Part shown: one piece after another, positions 32,394 through 42,600 of the stretch
Layout: every line of letters starts with the position of its first letter
How positions within the stretch are numbered: position 1 is the first letter of the stretch
Origin: Methylobacterium terricola
GTDB taxonomy: Bacteria > Pseudomonadota > Alphaproteobacteria > Rhizobiales > Beijerinckiaceae
Reading direction: 5' to 3'
DNA length: 64,000 nt
Assembly (NCBI RefSeq): GCF_006151805.1
Contig: NZ_VDDA01000001.1
Coordinates: 623,794 to 687,793, forward strand
Program-made: the position numbers and the translations under genes
Notes under the pieces: model-generated
Databases searched by the model: none
What the model saw: the letters and a program-made list of their open reading frames with translations, nothing else
Told to the model about the DNA's origin: nothing

Positions 32394-34595
32394 TTACGCC
32401 GCCCGCTTCGCCGCCTCGCCGTAGAAGGTCCCGCCGGTTTCCGCCATCGCCACGACGTTCTGCGGCGGGGTGAAGCGGGCGCCGTGCCTGGCCTCCAGCG
32501 TCCGGCACAGCTCCACGAACCGGGCCGCGCCCATGAAGTCGATGTAGGACAGGGCGCCGCCGGTGAACGGCGCGAAGCCGAAGCCGAGGATCGAGCCGAC
32601 ATCGGCCTCGCGCGGGTCGGTGACCACGCCCTCGCCGACGGTGCGGGCCGCCTCCAGCGCCTGGGTGACGAGGAGGCGCTGCTTCAACTCCGAAAAGTCC
32701 ACGGCATCCGGATCGAGGCGGGTCTCCTGCAGGTCGCGCAGGCCCGGCCAGAGCTTCTTCGCACCCTGCTCGGGATAATCGTAGAAGCCCTTGCGGTTCT
32801 TGCGGCCGAGCCGCCCCTCGCCCTCGACGAGGGCGGTGAGCAGGCGCTCCTGGTGCGGGTTCACCGCCGCCTCGCCGACCTGCGCCTTCGTCGCCTTGAC
32901 GATCTTGAGGGCGAGGTCGACGCCGACCTCGTCGTTGAGCGACAGCGGCCCCACCGGCATGCCGGCCTGGCGCCCGGCATTCTCGATCATCGCCGCGGGT
33001 ACGCCCTCGGCCAGCATCAGGTGGCCTTCGAGGATATAGGCGCCGACGCAGCGGTTGGCGAAGAAACCGCGGGCGTCGTTGACGACGATCGGGGTCTTCT
33101 TGATCGCCCGGACATAGTCGAGGGCGGTCGCCAGCGCCCGCTCGCCGGTCGCTTTCCCCATGATGATCTCGACCAGCATCATCTTCTCGACCGGCGAGAA
33201 GAAGTGGATGCCGATGAACTGCTCCGGCCGGCTCGAGGCCTTGGCGAGCCCGCTGATCGGCAGGGTCGAGGTGTTGGAGGCGAAGATCGCGTCCGGCCCG
33301 ATCACCGCCTCGACCTTGGCGATCACCTCGGCCTTGACCTTCGGGTCCTCGAACACCGCCTCGACCACGAGGTCGCACCCGGCGAGCGCGGCGTAATCCC
33401 CCGTCGCGGTGATGCGCGACAAGAGCGCGTCGCGGTCGGCGGTCTTGGCGCGGCCCTTCATGATCTGGTCGGAGACGAGCTTGTGGGCGTAGGCCTTGCC
33501 CTTCTCGGCCGCCTCCACGGATTGATCGACCAGCACCACCTCGAGCCCGGCATTGGCCGAGACGTAGGCGATGCCGGCGCCCATGAAGCCGGCGCCGACG
33601 ACGCCGACCTTCTTCAGGGCCACGGCGCCGACGCCCTTCGGCCGGCGGGCGCCCTTGTTGAGCTCGCCCATCGACAGGAACAGGGTGCGGATCATCGCCG
33701 CCGCTTCCGGCGAGCGCAGGATCTTGGCGAAGTACCGGCTCTCGACCCTCAGCGCCAGGTCCATCGGCAGTTGCAGGCCCTCGTAGACGGCGTGCAGGAT
33801 CGCCTTGGCGGCAGGGTAGTTGTCGTGGGTCTCGCGGCGATAGATGGCGTTGGCCGGCGGCCAGGTCATCATGCCGGCCGGCGAATAGACCTTGCCCGAC
33901 GGCGCCTTGAACTTCGGCTGGTCCCACGGCGCCACGGCGGAGCCGCCGGCCTTGATCCACTCGGCGGCCTTCGCGACGATCTCCGCCCGCGGCGCGACGG
34001 CGTGGACGAGGCCCATGTTGCGGGCCATCAGCGGGCGGATCTGCTCGCCCTTGAACAGCATCTGCAGGGCGTCGCCGGTCTGCATCAGGCGGGCGACGCG
34101 CTGGGTGCCGCCGGCGCCGGGAAACAGGCCGACCTTGATCTCCGGCAGGCCGACCCGGGTCTTGTCGTCGTCCGACAGGACCCGGTGGTGGCAGGCCAGC
34201 GCCAGCTCGAAGGCGCCGCCGAGGCAGGTGCCGTGCACGGCGGCCGCGAACGGCTTCCCGCAGGTTTCGAGCTTGCGGTAGAGCAGGGTGAGCCGGCGCG
34301 ATTCCTCGAAGAAGAAGGTCATCGCCTCTTCCTCGCCGCGCTCGCGGGAGAGACGCGCGTATTCGGCGCCGAGGCCCTGCAGCATCGTCAGGTCGGCGCC
34401 GCCCGAGAAGGTGTCCTTGCCGGACGTGATCACGCAGCCCTTGATGGCCGCGTCAGCCACCACGGCGTCGATGATCTGGTTCAATTCGTCCATCACCTCC
34501 GGGGTGACGACGTTCATCGAGCGGCCCGGCATGTCCCAGGTGGCGAGCGCCACGCCGTCGGCATCGGTCTCGAAGCGGAAATTCGTGAGGTTCAT
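32394..34595 (-). CDS. fadJ: Fatty-acid oxidation multifunctional protein (enoyl-CoA hydratase/3-hydroxyacyl-CoA dehydrogenase)
   Basis: The 733-residue FadB/FadJ-type alpha subunit performs hydration and dehydrogenation in beta-oxidation. The crotonase domain (1-200) has FSGGADLTML and HGTCLGGAFELALA, with likely catalytic Glu residues E130 and E152. The dehydrogenase begins with the NAD fold KVGVVGAGFMGAGIAYVSAN (329-348), followed by IGIHFFSPVEKMMLVEI with the catalytic His and by NDARGFFANR. The C-terminal 3HCDH domain completes it. The ATG at 34595 gives the expected family N-terminus. It follows DUF2059 and the thiolase gene in one transcription direction, the usual beta-oxidation arrangement. 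FadB versus FadJ naming is loose here. Confidence 0.92.
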   Translation of the reverse strand: MNLTNFRFETDADGVALATWDMPGRSMNVVTPEVMDELNQIIDAVVADAAIKGCVITSGKDTFSGGADLTMLQGLGAEYARLSRERGEEEAMTFFFEESRRLTLLYRKLETCGKPFAAAVHGTCLGGAFELALACHHRVLSDDDKTRVGLPEIKVGLFPGAGGTQRVARLMQTGDALQMLFKGEQIRPLMARNMGLVHAVAPRAEIVAKAAEWIKAGGSAVAPWDQPKFKAPSGKVYSPAGMMTWPPANAIYRRETHDNYPAAKAILHAVYEGLQLPMDLALRVESRYFAKILRSPEAAAMIRTLFLSMGELNKGARRPKGVGAVALKKVGVVGAGFMGAGIAYVSANAGLEVVLVDQSVEAAEKGKAYAHKLVSDQIMKGRAKTADRDALLSRITATGDYAALAGCDLVVEAVFEDPKVKAEVIAKVEAVIGPDAIFASNTSTLPISGLAKASSRPEQFIGIHFFSPVEKMMLVEIIMGKATGERALATALDYVRAIKKTPIVVNDARGFFANRCVGAYILEGHLMLAEGVPAAMIENAGRQAGMPVGPLSLNDEVGVDLALKIVKATKAQVGEAAVNPHQERLLTALVEGEGRLGRKNRKGFYDYPEQGAKKLWPGLRDLQETRLDPDAVDFSELKQRLLVTQALEAARTVGEGVVTDPREADVGSILGFGFAPFTGGALSYIDFMGAARFVELCRTLEARHGARFTPPQNVVAMAETGGTFYGEAAKRAA

Positions 34596-34617
34596 GGCGA
34601 AGGCCTCGTGAGATCGA

Positions 34618-35139
34618 TTACGGCTTTGCCGGTGCAGGCACCGGGGCAGGCGCGGGAGATGGCGCCGGGGCACCCTGCGACGGCGTCTGGCCGTTGCCCT
34701 GCTGCGACAGGGCCGCGAGCGAGAGCAGGTTCATCATCTTGGTCACCGTGTCCTTGGTGATCGTGGTGACCATCGAGGTCGGGTCGGCGTTGAGCGCCTG
34801 GAACTTCTGGTAGACCGGGTCGTCGTAGATCCCGGCGAGCCGCTTCAGTTCGCCTGCGTCGAACTTCTGGGCGTATTCCTTCGAGAGCTGATCGACGAGG
34901 GTGTCGCGCTCCTGGGCGAAGGTCTTGTCGAGGTCCGGGCGCAGCTTGGCGGCCTGCTCGGCGGAGAGGCCGGAGAGCGTCTTCTCCTCGGCCTGCTTGA
35001 ACGCCACCGTGAGGTTGCGGGCCACGGTCTTGTTGACGATGTCGCGGGCGAGCGACAGCCGCTCGTCGTCGGCCCGGGCCGGGCCCGCGAGGACGAGGGC
35101 GAGGGCCAGGAGGGAAAAGGCGAGACGCATCATGCTCAT
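34618..35139 (-). CDS. DUF2059-family periplasmic protein
   Basis: The 173-residue exported protein has a signal peptide (1-23, ending GPARA). A helical DUF2059 domain (about 28-135) carries the family phrase FDAGELKRLAGIYDDPVYQKF. The tail is Pro/Ala-rich (about 150-173). DUF2059 proteins are of unknown function. The ATG at 35139 overlaps the thiolase stop (ATGA), and the fadJ-like gene starts 23 bases after its end. It is therefore embedded in a beta-oxidation operon, an odd place for a periplasmic protein. Confidence 0.87.
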   Translation of the reverse strand: MSMMRLAFSLLALALVLAGPARADDERLSLARDIVNKTVARNLTVAFKQAEEKTLSGLSAEQAAKLRPDLDKTFAQERDTLVDQLSKEYAQKFDAGELKRLAGIYDDPVYQKFQALNADPTSMVTTITKDTVTKMMNLLSLAALSQQGNGQTPSQGAPAPSPAPAPVPAPAKP

Positions 35140-36344
35140 ACCCGCTCGATGATGGTGGCGGTGCCCATGCCGGCGCCGATGCAGAGCGTCACCAAGGCCG
35201 TCTGCTTGCCGGTGCGCTCCAGTTCGTCGAGCACGGTGCCGAGGATCATCGCCCCGGTGGCGCCGAGGGGATGGCCGAGGGCGATGGCACCGCCATTGAC
35301 GTTGACCTTCCCCGGATCGACGTCGAAAGCCTGGAGGAAGCGCAGCACCACCGCCGCGAAGGCCTCGTTGACCTCGAACAGGTCGATGTCGCCGATGCTC
35401 ATCCCGGCGCGGGCCAGCACCTTGCGGGTGACGTCGACCGGGCCGGTCAGCATCAGCGCCGGGTCCGAGCCGATATTGGCGAAGGCCCGGATGCGGGCGC
35501 GGGGCTTCAGGCCCGCCGCGGACCCGGCACCCTGCGAGCCGATCAGCACCGCGGCGGCGCCGTCGACGATGCCCGACGAGTTGCCGGCATGGTGGACATG
35601 CTCGACCGCCTCGACGTCGGGATGCGCATCGACCGCGACGGCGTCGAAGCCGCCCATCTGGCCCATCTGGACGAAGGAGGGCTTGAGCGCCGCCAGCGAC
35701 TGCATGTCGGTGCTCGGCCGCATATGCTCGTCATGGGCGAGGAGCGTCAGGCCGTTGACGTCGCGCACCGGCACGACCGAGTTCTTGAACCGGCCGTCCT
35801 CCCAGGAGCGGGCGGCGCGCTTCTGCGATTCGACCGCGTAGGCGTCGCACTCGTCGCGGGTGAAGCCGTACTTGGTGGCGATCAGGTCGGCCGAGACGCC
35901 CTGGGGCATGAAGTACGACTTGATGGCGATCGCCGGATCGACCGGCCAGGCGCCGCCCGACGCCCCGATGCCGATGCGGCTCATCGATTCGACGCCGCCG
36001 CCGACCGCCATGTCGTGCTGGCCGCTCATCACCTGGGCGGCGGCGAAGTTCACCGCGTCGAGGCCCGAGGCGCAGAACCGGTTGATCTGCACGCCCGGCA
36101 CGTGGATGCCGTAATCGGCCACCAAAGCCGCCGCGCGGGCGATGTCGCCGCCGGCCTCGCCGACCGGATCGACGCAGCCCAGGACGACGTCGTCGATGCG
36201 CTTGGTGTCGAGGGCGTTGCGGTCCTTGAGGGCGCGGAGCGCCGTCTCGGCGAGCCGCAGCGCGGTGACCTCGTGCAGCGAGCCGTCGGGCTTGCCGCGG
36301 CCGCGGGGCGTGCGGACGTGATCGTAGATGTAGGCGTCGGGCAT
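35136..36344 (-). CDS. fadA: Acetyl-CoA C-acyltransferase (thiolase)
   Basis: This 402-residue thiolase cleaves 3-ketoacyl-CoA in the last step of beta-oxidation. The active-site residues are visible: nucleophile C91 in INRFCASGLDAVNF, H358 in GGAIALGHPLGATGA and C388 in TLCIGAGMG. The ATG at 36344 gives the standard N-terminus (MPDAYIYDHVRTPRGRG). It heads the thiolase-DUF2059-fadJ run. The next gene upstream, acyl-CoA dehydrogenase, is in the same direction but separated by a hairpin-rich gap. Confidence 0.94.
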   Translation of the reverse strand: MPDAYIYDHVRTPRGRGKPDGSLHEVTALRLAETALRALKDRNALDTKRIDDVVLGCVDPVGEAGGDIARAAALVADYGIHVPGVQINRFCASGLDAVNFAAAQVMSGQHDMAVGGGVESMSRIGIGASGGAWPVDPAIAIKSYFMPQGVSADLIATKYGFTRDECDAYAVESQKRAARSWEDGRFKNSVVPVRDVNGLTLLAHDEHMRPSTDMQSLAALKPSFVQMGQMGGFDAVAVDAHPDVEAVEHVHHAGNSSGIVDGAAAVLIGSQGAGSAAGLKPRARIRAFANIGSDPALMLTGPVDVTRKVLARAGMSIGDIDLFEVNEAFAAVVLRFLQAFDVDPGKVNVNGGAIALGHPLGATGAMILGTVLDELERTGKQTALVTLCIGAGMGTATIIERV

Positions 36345-36680
36345 GGGGCGTCTTCCCGGAATTGTCGTGCGGCGGCCCTCATCGGGGCGCCGGGAGGCGG
36401 GCGATAGCTCTTGATGCGGCTTCCGCGGGATCATCCCGATGAAGCAGGAGCGCGCTCCCCGCTCCCGTTTGGGAGAGGGGCCGGGGGTGAGGGGGGCCCG
36501 GTTTCCGCGATGACCCCGAACCGTCGAGCTGCGCAGCCTGACGGTCGACGGCTCATCCCGAACCCGAGCCACCCTCACCCCTGCCCCTCTCCCGCACGGG
36601 AGAGGGGATCCCGCGCCTTTGTCGGATCTGTGTCGGTCTCGCGGATGACGCGCGAGGCGGACCTTGCCTCGGAGACGAAC
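36345..36680. other. Intergenic region with C/G hairpins
   Basis: No gene in 336 bases. CCCCTCTCCC (36584-36593) pairs with GGGAGAGGGG (36598-36607), a tight hairpin suited to ending the acyl-CoA dehydrogenase transcript. A related GCTCCCGTTTGGGAGAGGGG block lies near 36460-36480. The two similar blocks flank about 100 bases and may be parts of one repeated intergenic element. Confidence 0.55.
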
Positions 36681-38474
36681 CTAGAACAGCTCCGCCGGCA
36701 CCGCCATGACGGCGTCGGAGCCGGCCGAGATCCGGGCGAGCCGGGTGCCGGTCTCCGGCAGCACGCGCTCGACGTAGAACCGGCCGGTGGCGAGCCGCGC
36801 GTCGAGGCGCTCGGCGATGCCCTCGCCGGACGCCTTCTTCTCGGCCGTCGCCTTGGCGATCCGGCCCCACATGTAGCCCATGGCGACGAGGCCCATCAGG
36901 TGCATGTAGTCGGTCGCCGCGGCGCCGGCATTGTCGGGCTTCGCCATGGCGTTCTGCATCAGCCACATCGTCGCCTGCTGCAGGTGGCCGAGGCTCTTCG
37001 TCAGGGGCGCGCAGAACACCGTGAGGCTCTCGTCCCCGGCATTCTCCTTGCAGAAGCCCTCGACCTCGGCGAGGAAGCGCATCATCGCCCGGCCGCCGTC
37101 GCGCGGCAGCTTGCGGCCGACGAGGTCCATCGCCTGGATGCCGTTGGCCCCCTCGTAGATCTGGGCGATGCGGGCGTCGCGCACGAATTGCGACATCCCC
37201 CATTCCTCGATGTAGCCGTGGCCGCCGAACATCTGCTGGGCGTCGACCGCGTTGGAAAAGCCCCGGTCGGTCAGCACGCCCTTCACCACCGGGGTGAGCA
37301 GGCCCATGTGGTCCTCCGCCGCCTGGCGGGCGGCCGGGTCCTCGGAGCGGTGGGCGATGTCGGCCTGGAGCGCGGTCCAGATGACGAGGGCCCGCGCCGC
37401 CTCGTTGAAGGCCCGGATGGTCATCAGGGTCCGGCGCACGTCCGGGTGGACGATGATCGGGTCGGCAGGCTTGTCGGGCGCGGCCGCGCCGGTCAGCGCC
37501 CGGCCCTGGAGGCGGTCGCGGGCATAGGCCACGGCGTTCTGGTAGGCGACCTCGGACTGGCCGAGCCCCTGGATGCCGACGGCCAGCCGCGCCTCGTTCA
37601 TCATCACGAACATCGCGTTGAGGCCGCGATTGGCCTCGCCGACGAGCCAGCCGGTGGCGCCGTCGTAGTTCATCACGCAGGTGGCGTTGCCGTGGATGCC
37701 CATCTTGTGCTCGATGGCGCCGCACGACACCGCGTTGCGAGCGCCGACCGCGCCGTCGGGGCCGACGAGGAACTTCGGCACCACGAAGAGCGAGATGCCC
37801 TTGGTGCCGGCCGGCGCGCCCTCGATCCGGGCGATCACCAGGTGGACGATGTTCTCCGACAGGTCGTGCTCGCCGGCCGAGATGAAGATCTTGGTGCCGG
37901 TCAGCGCGTAGGAGCCGTCGCCGTTCGGCACCGCCTTGGTCTTGAGCAGGCCGAGATCCGTGCCGCAATGCGGCTCGGTCAGGTTCATCGTGCCGGTCCA
38001 GGTGCCGTCGACCATCTTCGGCAGGTAGGTCCGCTTCTGCTCCTCGGAGCCGTGCACCAGGAGGGCCGCCATCGCGCCCTGCGTCAGGCCCGGATACATC
38101 CCGAGCGCCAGGTTGGCGCTCGAGGCGAATTCCTGCATCACGCTGTTGAGGGTGTGGGGCAGGCCCTGGCCGCCATACTCGGCCGGCATCGACAGGCCCA
38201 TCCAGCCGCCGCCGGCATAGGCGTCGTACCCGGCCTTGAAGCCCTTGGGCGTCGTCACGCTGCCGTCGGGGTGACGGGTGCAGCCCTCCAGGTCGCCGAC
38301 CCGGTTGAGCGGGGCCAGCACCTCCTCGCAGAGCTTCGCGCCCTCGGCGATCACCGCCTCGACCACGTCGGGCGTCGCCTCGGCGAAGCCGGGCAGGTTG
38401 CTGTAGCGCGCGATTCCGAACACGTCGTTGAGGAGGAACAGCACGTCCTCCACCGGCGCCTTGTAGCTCGGCAT
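36681..38474 (-). CDS. Acyl-CoA dehydrogenase (long, DmdC/FadE-like)
   Basis: The 597-residue flavoprotein belongs to the longer acyl-CoA dehydrogenase branch with an extra C-terminal domain. The N-terminal phrase YKAPVEDVLFLLNDVF and the FAD/substrate loop TMNLTEPHCGTDLGLLKTKA are diagnostic. The catalytic Glu is in IAQIYEGANGIQAMDLVGRKL. It introduces the first double bond in fatty acyl-CoA, or in methylmercaptopropionyl-CoA in DmdC relatives. The ATG at 38474 gives the conserved MPSYKAP start. A MerR regulator gene and a palindrome (38531-38552) lie upstream. Confidence 0.92.
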   Translation of the reverse strand: MPSYKAPVEDVLFLLNDVFGIARYSNLPGFAEATPDVVEAVIAEGAKLCEEVLAPLNRVGDLEGCTRHPDGSVTTPKGFKAGYDAYAGGGWMGLSMPAEYGGQGLPHTLNSVMQEFASSANLALGMYPGLTQGAMAALLVHGSEEQKRTYLPKMVDGTWTGTMNLTEPHCGTDLGLLKTKAVPNGDGSYALTGTKIFISAGEHDLSENIVHLVIARIEGAPAGTKGISLFVVPKFLVGPDGAVGARNAVSCGAIEHKMGIHGNATCVMNYDGATGWLVGEANRGLNAMFVMMNEARLAVGIQGLGQSEVAYQNAVAYARDRLQGRALTGAAAPDKPADPIIVHPDVRRTLMTIRAFNEAARALVIWTALQADIAHRSEDPAARQAAEDHMGLLTPVVKGVLTDRGFSNAVDAQQMFGGHGYIEEWGMSQFVRDARIAQIYEGANGIQAMDLVGRKLPRDGGRAMMRFLAEVEGFCKENAGDESLTVFCAPLTKSLGHLQQATMWLMQNAMAKPDNAGAAATDYMHLMGLVAMGYMWGRIAKATAEKKASGEGIAERLDARLATGRFYVERVLPETGTRLARISAGSDAVMAVPAELF

Positions 38475-38530
38475 GTTTCCCCCGCTCCCAAGATCCGATC
38501 CAGATCCGTCCGCGGAGGTTGCCGCGGCGA

Positions 38531-38552
38531 GATAGTTCATATGTAAACTATC
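38531..38552 (-). promoter_or_regulatory. Candidate MerR operator upstream of acyl-CoA dehydrogenase
   Basis: GATAGTT (38531-38537) and AACTATC (38546-38552) are exact 7-base inverted arms with 8 bases between them. The site is AT-rich in a GC-rich background and lies 57 bases before the acyl-CoA dehydrogenase start, between it and the MerR gene. MerR proteins bind palindromes of about this size in the promoter spacer. Confidence 0.55.
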
Positions 38553-38675
38553 GCGGTTCGGAACGAAAGGGGGGCCCGTGCCCTCGGCCGAGGCGTCACG
38601 GGTGAGGTCTTCGTCGAGATGGGTTCCGGGCGGCGCCCGCCCCCGCAGGGTGCCGCCTGGGAGAATCGTGCGCCG

Positions 38676-39134
38676 TCAGGCGCTCGCGACGGCCTTGCCG
38701 TAGCTCCGCAACGCCTCGAGCGCCCGCTCGATCTCCGCCTTCTGGTTCTCCAGATGGGTGATCTGCTCGGCGACCTGGGCCGGAGAGAGGGACAGGGACG
38801 CGCCTGCGCCGGCCTCGGCGATCTCGTCGCCGTCGACCATCGCGGCGATCTCACGCAGGGTGAAGCCGAGCTCCTTGCCGCGCAGGATCGTCGCGAGGCG
38901 CGAGCGGTCGTCCTCGGTGTAGAGCCGGGTGGTCCCGCGGCGCTGCGGGTGCAGCAAGCCTTTCGCCTCGTAGAAGCGCAGGGCCCGCAGCGTCACGCCG
39001 AATTCCTCGGCGAGGTCGCCGATCGTGAGCGTCGCGGGCGCCGTCGAGCGGCCGGCCGGCCGGCCGGTGCGCGCGGCGGGTCCGCCGGGACGGGCGGGCG
39101 CCCCCCTGCTCTCGGTCTGCCGATCATAAGCCAT
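38676..39134 (-). CDS. MerR-family transcriptional regulator
   Basis: The 152-residue regulator has a disordered basic N-terminus (about 1-34). The MerR winged helix-turn-helix (about 36-104) reads LTIGDLAEEFGVTLRALRFYEAKGLLHPQRRG, and a coiled-coil dimerisation helix ends the protein. No conserved cysteines for metal sensing are visible, so an acyl-CoA or other organic effector is likelier. The ATG at 39134 has GGGGGA at a good distance. Its position immediately upstream of acyl-CoA dehydrogenase and thiolase genes suggests control of fatty-acid oxidation. Confidence 0.88.
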   Translation of the reverse strand: MAYDRQTESRGAPARPGGPAARTGRPAGRSTAPATLTIGDLAEEFGVTLRALRFYEAKGLLHPQRRGTTRLYTEDDRSRLATILRGKELGFTLREIAAMVDGDEIAEAGAGASLSLSPAQVAEQITHLENQKAEIERALEALRSYGKAVASA

Positions 39135-39622
39135 GCCGTTCCCCCGTTCAGACACGCATCACTGCGGAACCAGCGACGCCCTCAGGACGTCCTGTGACAC
39201 AAAGAAGGTCAAATGACCTACCTAAGGGAAAGGTAACGTCAACTTGAGCGTGTGTTACTTACGGTAAAATTTGTACCGTGTCAAAGGCTTACAGTGGAAA
39301 TCACATAACCGTTACGCGGTGGGCCGGGGCGCAAATGGGCCGAAAACGCCCTTCTTGCGTGCGCATATTCACGTAACGGTTGTGAACATAAATCGTCCAG
39401 TAGCGAGTTGCGCCCGCAACGATCGCGGCCGTCCTGGCCCTGCCGGCCGACCGAGGGGAAGGCTTAACCCCTTGTTTACCGTGTCGATTGAAAGTGCCCT
39501 GAGAAACCTTTCAGGCGGCAGCCACTGACTGGATCTTCACGATCGAGCGGGGCGCGGGGTTTCCGTCGGGCCACAACCGGCGCCTTTCGTGTGATCCTCA
39601 GGCCCCTTGCGCAGAGCCCGCT
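39135..39622. other. AT-richer divergent promoter region
   Basis: 488 bases without a gene separate the leftward MerR gene from the rightward PodJ-like gene. It is distinctly less GC-rich than its surroundings from 39190 to 39410. AGGTCA and TGACCT (39206-39219) form a palindrome near the MerR start. AACCGTTACG (39307-39316) recurs inverted as CGTAACGGTT (39372-39381). Promoters for both genes probably lie here. Confidence 0.5.
39206..39219 (-). promoter_or_regulatory. Candidate autoregulatory palindrome of the MerR gene
   Basis: AGGTCAAATGACCT has exact 6-base arms around AA and ends 72 bases before the MerR start on the minus strand. It differs in sequence from the palindrome at 38531, so the two are not obviously sites of one protein. 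Either could be the true MerR site. Confidence 0.4.
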
Positions 39623-42600
39623 ATGAGACGGACCGCTCCCACACTCGATGCCTTCGATCCGGAGCTGCGCGACGCTGCCCGCGAGGCGGCGCGCCGCGCC
39701 GGTTTGTCGGTCGACGAGTGGCTCGCCGAGGCGATCAGCGAAGGTTCGGCCCGCGCCGGCGTCCGGCAGCAATCCCGCCGTGCCGCCGGTGGCTCCCGCC
39801 GGGCCCGCCAGGACGCATTCCAGGCGAGCGCCCTCCAGAAGCCCGACCTGACCGAGGGCCGCCGGTCCGATCGGGGCTGGCAGCCCGAGCCCCCGCGAGC
39901 CCAGCGTCCGCGCCCGAACCGCCCCGCCGGGGAGCCGACCGCACCCGCGCCCGTCGAGCCCGCGGCCGACGCGCGGCTGATGGAGGCGGTGGCGGCGATC
40001 GGCCGTCGCCTCGATGCGATCGACCGGCGCATCGTCGAGACCCGCGAGGCCACCGACGATGTCGTCGCCAAGGCCGTGCAGGGCATCGAGACCCGCCTGG
40101 CCGAGACCGGCCCGCGCGAGGCGGTGACGCGGGCCGGACGCCGCGCCCGCCCGGCACCCGACAGCCTCGCCGCCGCCGTGGCGGAGATCCGGCAGCGCCA
40201 GCAGCAGCTCGACGACGGCAGCCCGGACGAGGAGAAGGACCTGCTGGTCGACGGCCTGCGCCGGGACCTCGCCCGGGTGATGGAGACGACCGAGGCCGCC
40301 GCCGGCTCGCTGTCGCCCGCGATCGCCGGGTTGCAGGCCGAGACCTCGCGGCTGCGTGAATCAATCGGGACCCTCGCCACCAGCGGCGACCTCGTAACCC
40401 TCGAACAGGCGGTCCGCACCCTGGCCGACGAGGTCCAGCGCGCCCGCGATCCGGCCGACCTCGTCGCCGTCGCCGGGCCGATCGACCTGATGCGGGTCCA
40501 GGTCGGGCGCCTCGCCGAGGACGTCGCCGCCAACGTGCATGCCCGGGTCGCCCAGGACGTCGAGCGGCTGGCGCAGCAGGTCGGCGGGGCGCTCGGCTCC
40601 GACCGGGCCGGGCTCGCCGATCGCGACGCGGTCGCCAAGCTGTCGAGCGAGATCGACGAGATCCGCGGCCAGATCGCCGTCCTCGCCGAGCCGGCCCGGG
40701 TGCAGAACCTCGCCCGCTCGGTCGACGAGCTGACCGAGACCGTCGCCCGGCTCGGCAACGGCATGTTCGACAGCCCCGCTCTGATGAGCGAGCTGCGGCC
40801 TCTCCTTGAGGAGATCCGCCAGGGTGTGCGCGCCCCGGCCGCCGACGCGCCGGCGCTCGCGCAGGGCATCGCCGATCTCGACCGCAAGCTCGACGACCTG
40901 CGGGCCGAGCGGCGCGAGCAGCCGGCCGCGGCCGGCGACATCCTCGGCCGCATCGACGCGCTCTCGGCCAAGGTCGACCAGGTCGCCGCGGTGAGCACCG
41001 TCGGCGATGTGATGGAGCGGCTGGAGCAGATCGGCGTGGCCCTGCGCCAGCCGGCCCTGCCGAGCAGCGACCTCGCCTCGATCCACGGCATGCTGCGCAA
41101 CCTCGCCGACAAGCTCGACCGGGTCGGGCAGGGGGCGGGCGGCGAGACCCTCGACGGTCTCGAGCGCCAGGTCCTGGCGCTGGCGAGCCGCATCGATACC
41201 CGCGGCAGCGATCCGGCCCTGGCGGGCCTCGAGCGCACCATGGGCGACCTCCTGGCCCAGGTCGCGCTGCTGCGCGACGAGGCGCCGATCCAGGCCGCGG
41301 CCGAGCGCGCCGCCCGCAGCGTCGCCGATTCGATCGGCGCCGAGCGCAAGGGCGCCGCCGCCTCCGAGGGTCTGGACGGGGTCCAGGCGGCCCTCGCCGA
41401 CATGCGGGCGCAGCAGGCCGCCGCCGACAAGCGGCTCCAGGCCACCATGGAGGGCGTGCATTCCGCCCTCGAGCAGCTGGTCGCCCGGCTGACCCATCTC
41501 GATGCCCGCAGCGAGGCCGCCGCCGCGGTGCCGGTGCTCGCCGCACCGGCGCCCCGCGCCGCCCGCACCCTGCGCGACAACCTCCGCGAGACCACCGCCG
41601 CCGCGGCGGAGCGCCCGGCCCGCCGGCCCGAGGCCCCGCGGCCGGACGCCATGAGGCCCGCCGCCCCGAGCCCGGCCGACGAGATGCTCGAGCCCGGCGC
41701 GGTCCGCCCGCGTCCGATGCAGGGCGAGGCCGTCCTGTCCTCGGCCCCGCCTCCCGCCCCGGAGATGCCCGCGGGCGACATCAAGGCGAGCTTCATCGCG
41801 GCCGCCCGTCGCGCCGCCCAGGCCGCCGCGGCGGAAGCCGCGGGCGCCGGACCGGCGGCGCCGGCGGCCGAGCGGAGCGTCGAATCCCGCGGCAGCCTGG
41901 TCGAGCGCCTGCGGGCGACGATCGAGCGCCGGCGCCGGCCGCTGCTCCTCGGCCTCGCGGCGATCGTGCTGGCCCTCGGCACGCTGCAGGCCCTGCACGG
42001 CTCCGGCGCCCGGACGAGCGCTCCGACCGTGTCGCAGGCAACCGCGCCGGCGGATCCCGCCACCACCCAGGCCGTCGCCGCGCTGCCGGCCCAGAAGAGC
42101 GTGCCGCCGGTCGTCGCGCCCGCCGGCCTGGCGCCCGAGGCCAAAGCCGCCGCCAGACCCGAGGCGGCCAGATCCGAAGCCGCCAAGCCCGAAGCCGCCA
42201 AGCCCGAGCCCGCCAAGCCCGAGGCCGCGGTCGAGCGCGCACCGGATGCGGTCAAGGACATGGTCAAGCCGTCGCTGGCGGGGAAGCCGGTCGCTCCGCG
42301 GGTCACCGACATGGCGTCCTTGAGCACCGAGCTCGCCGGCATCCCGTCGGGCGCCTCCTCCCTGCGCCAGGCCGCCCTGGAGGGCGACGGCGCCGCGGTC
42401 TACGAGCTTGCCAGCCGCACCGTCGACGGCCGCGGCCTGCCGCGGGACGCGGCGCTCGCCGCCAAGCTGTTCGACCGCCTGGCCGGTGCCGGCTACGCCC
42501 CGGCGCAGTACCGCCTCGGCAGCCAGTACGAGAAGGGCCTCGGCCTTGTCCGCGATCAGGACAAGGCCCGGCTGTGGTACGGCCGCGCGGCGATGCAGGG

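Noticed and set aside
32484..34760. Plus-strand frame of 758 codons opposite the fadJ-like gene
   Set aside because: Shadow of a strongly conserved enzyme gene.
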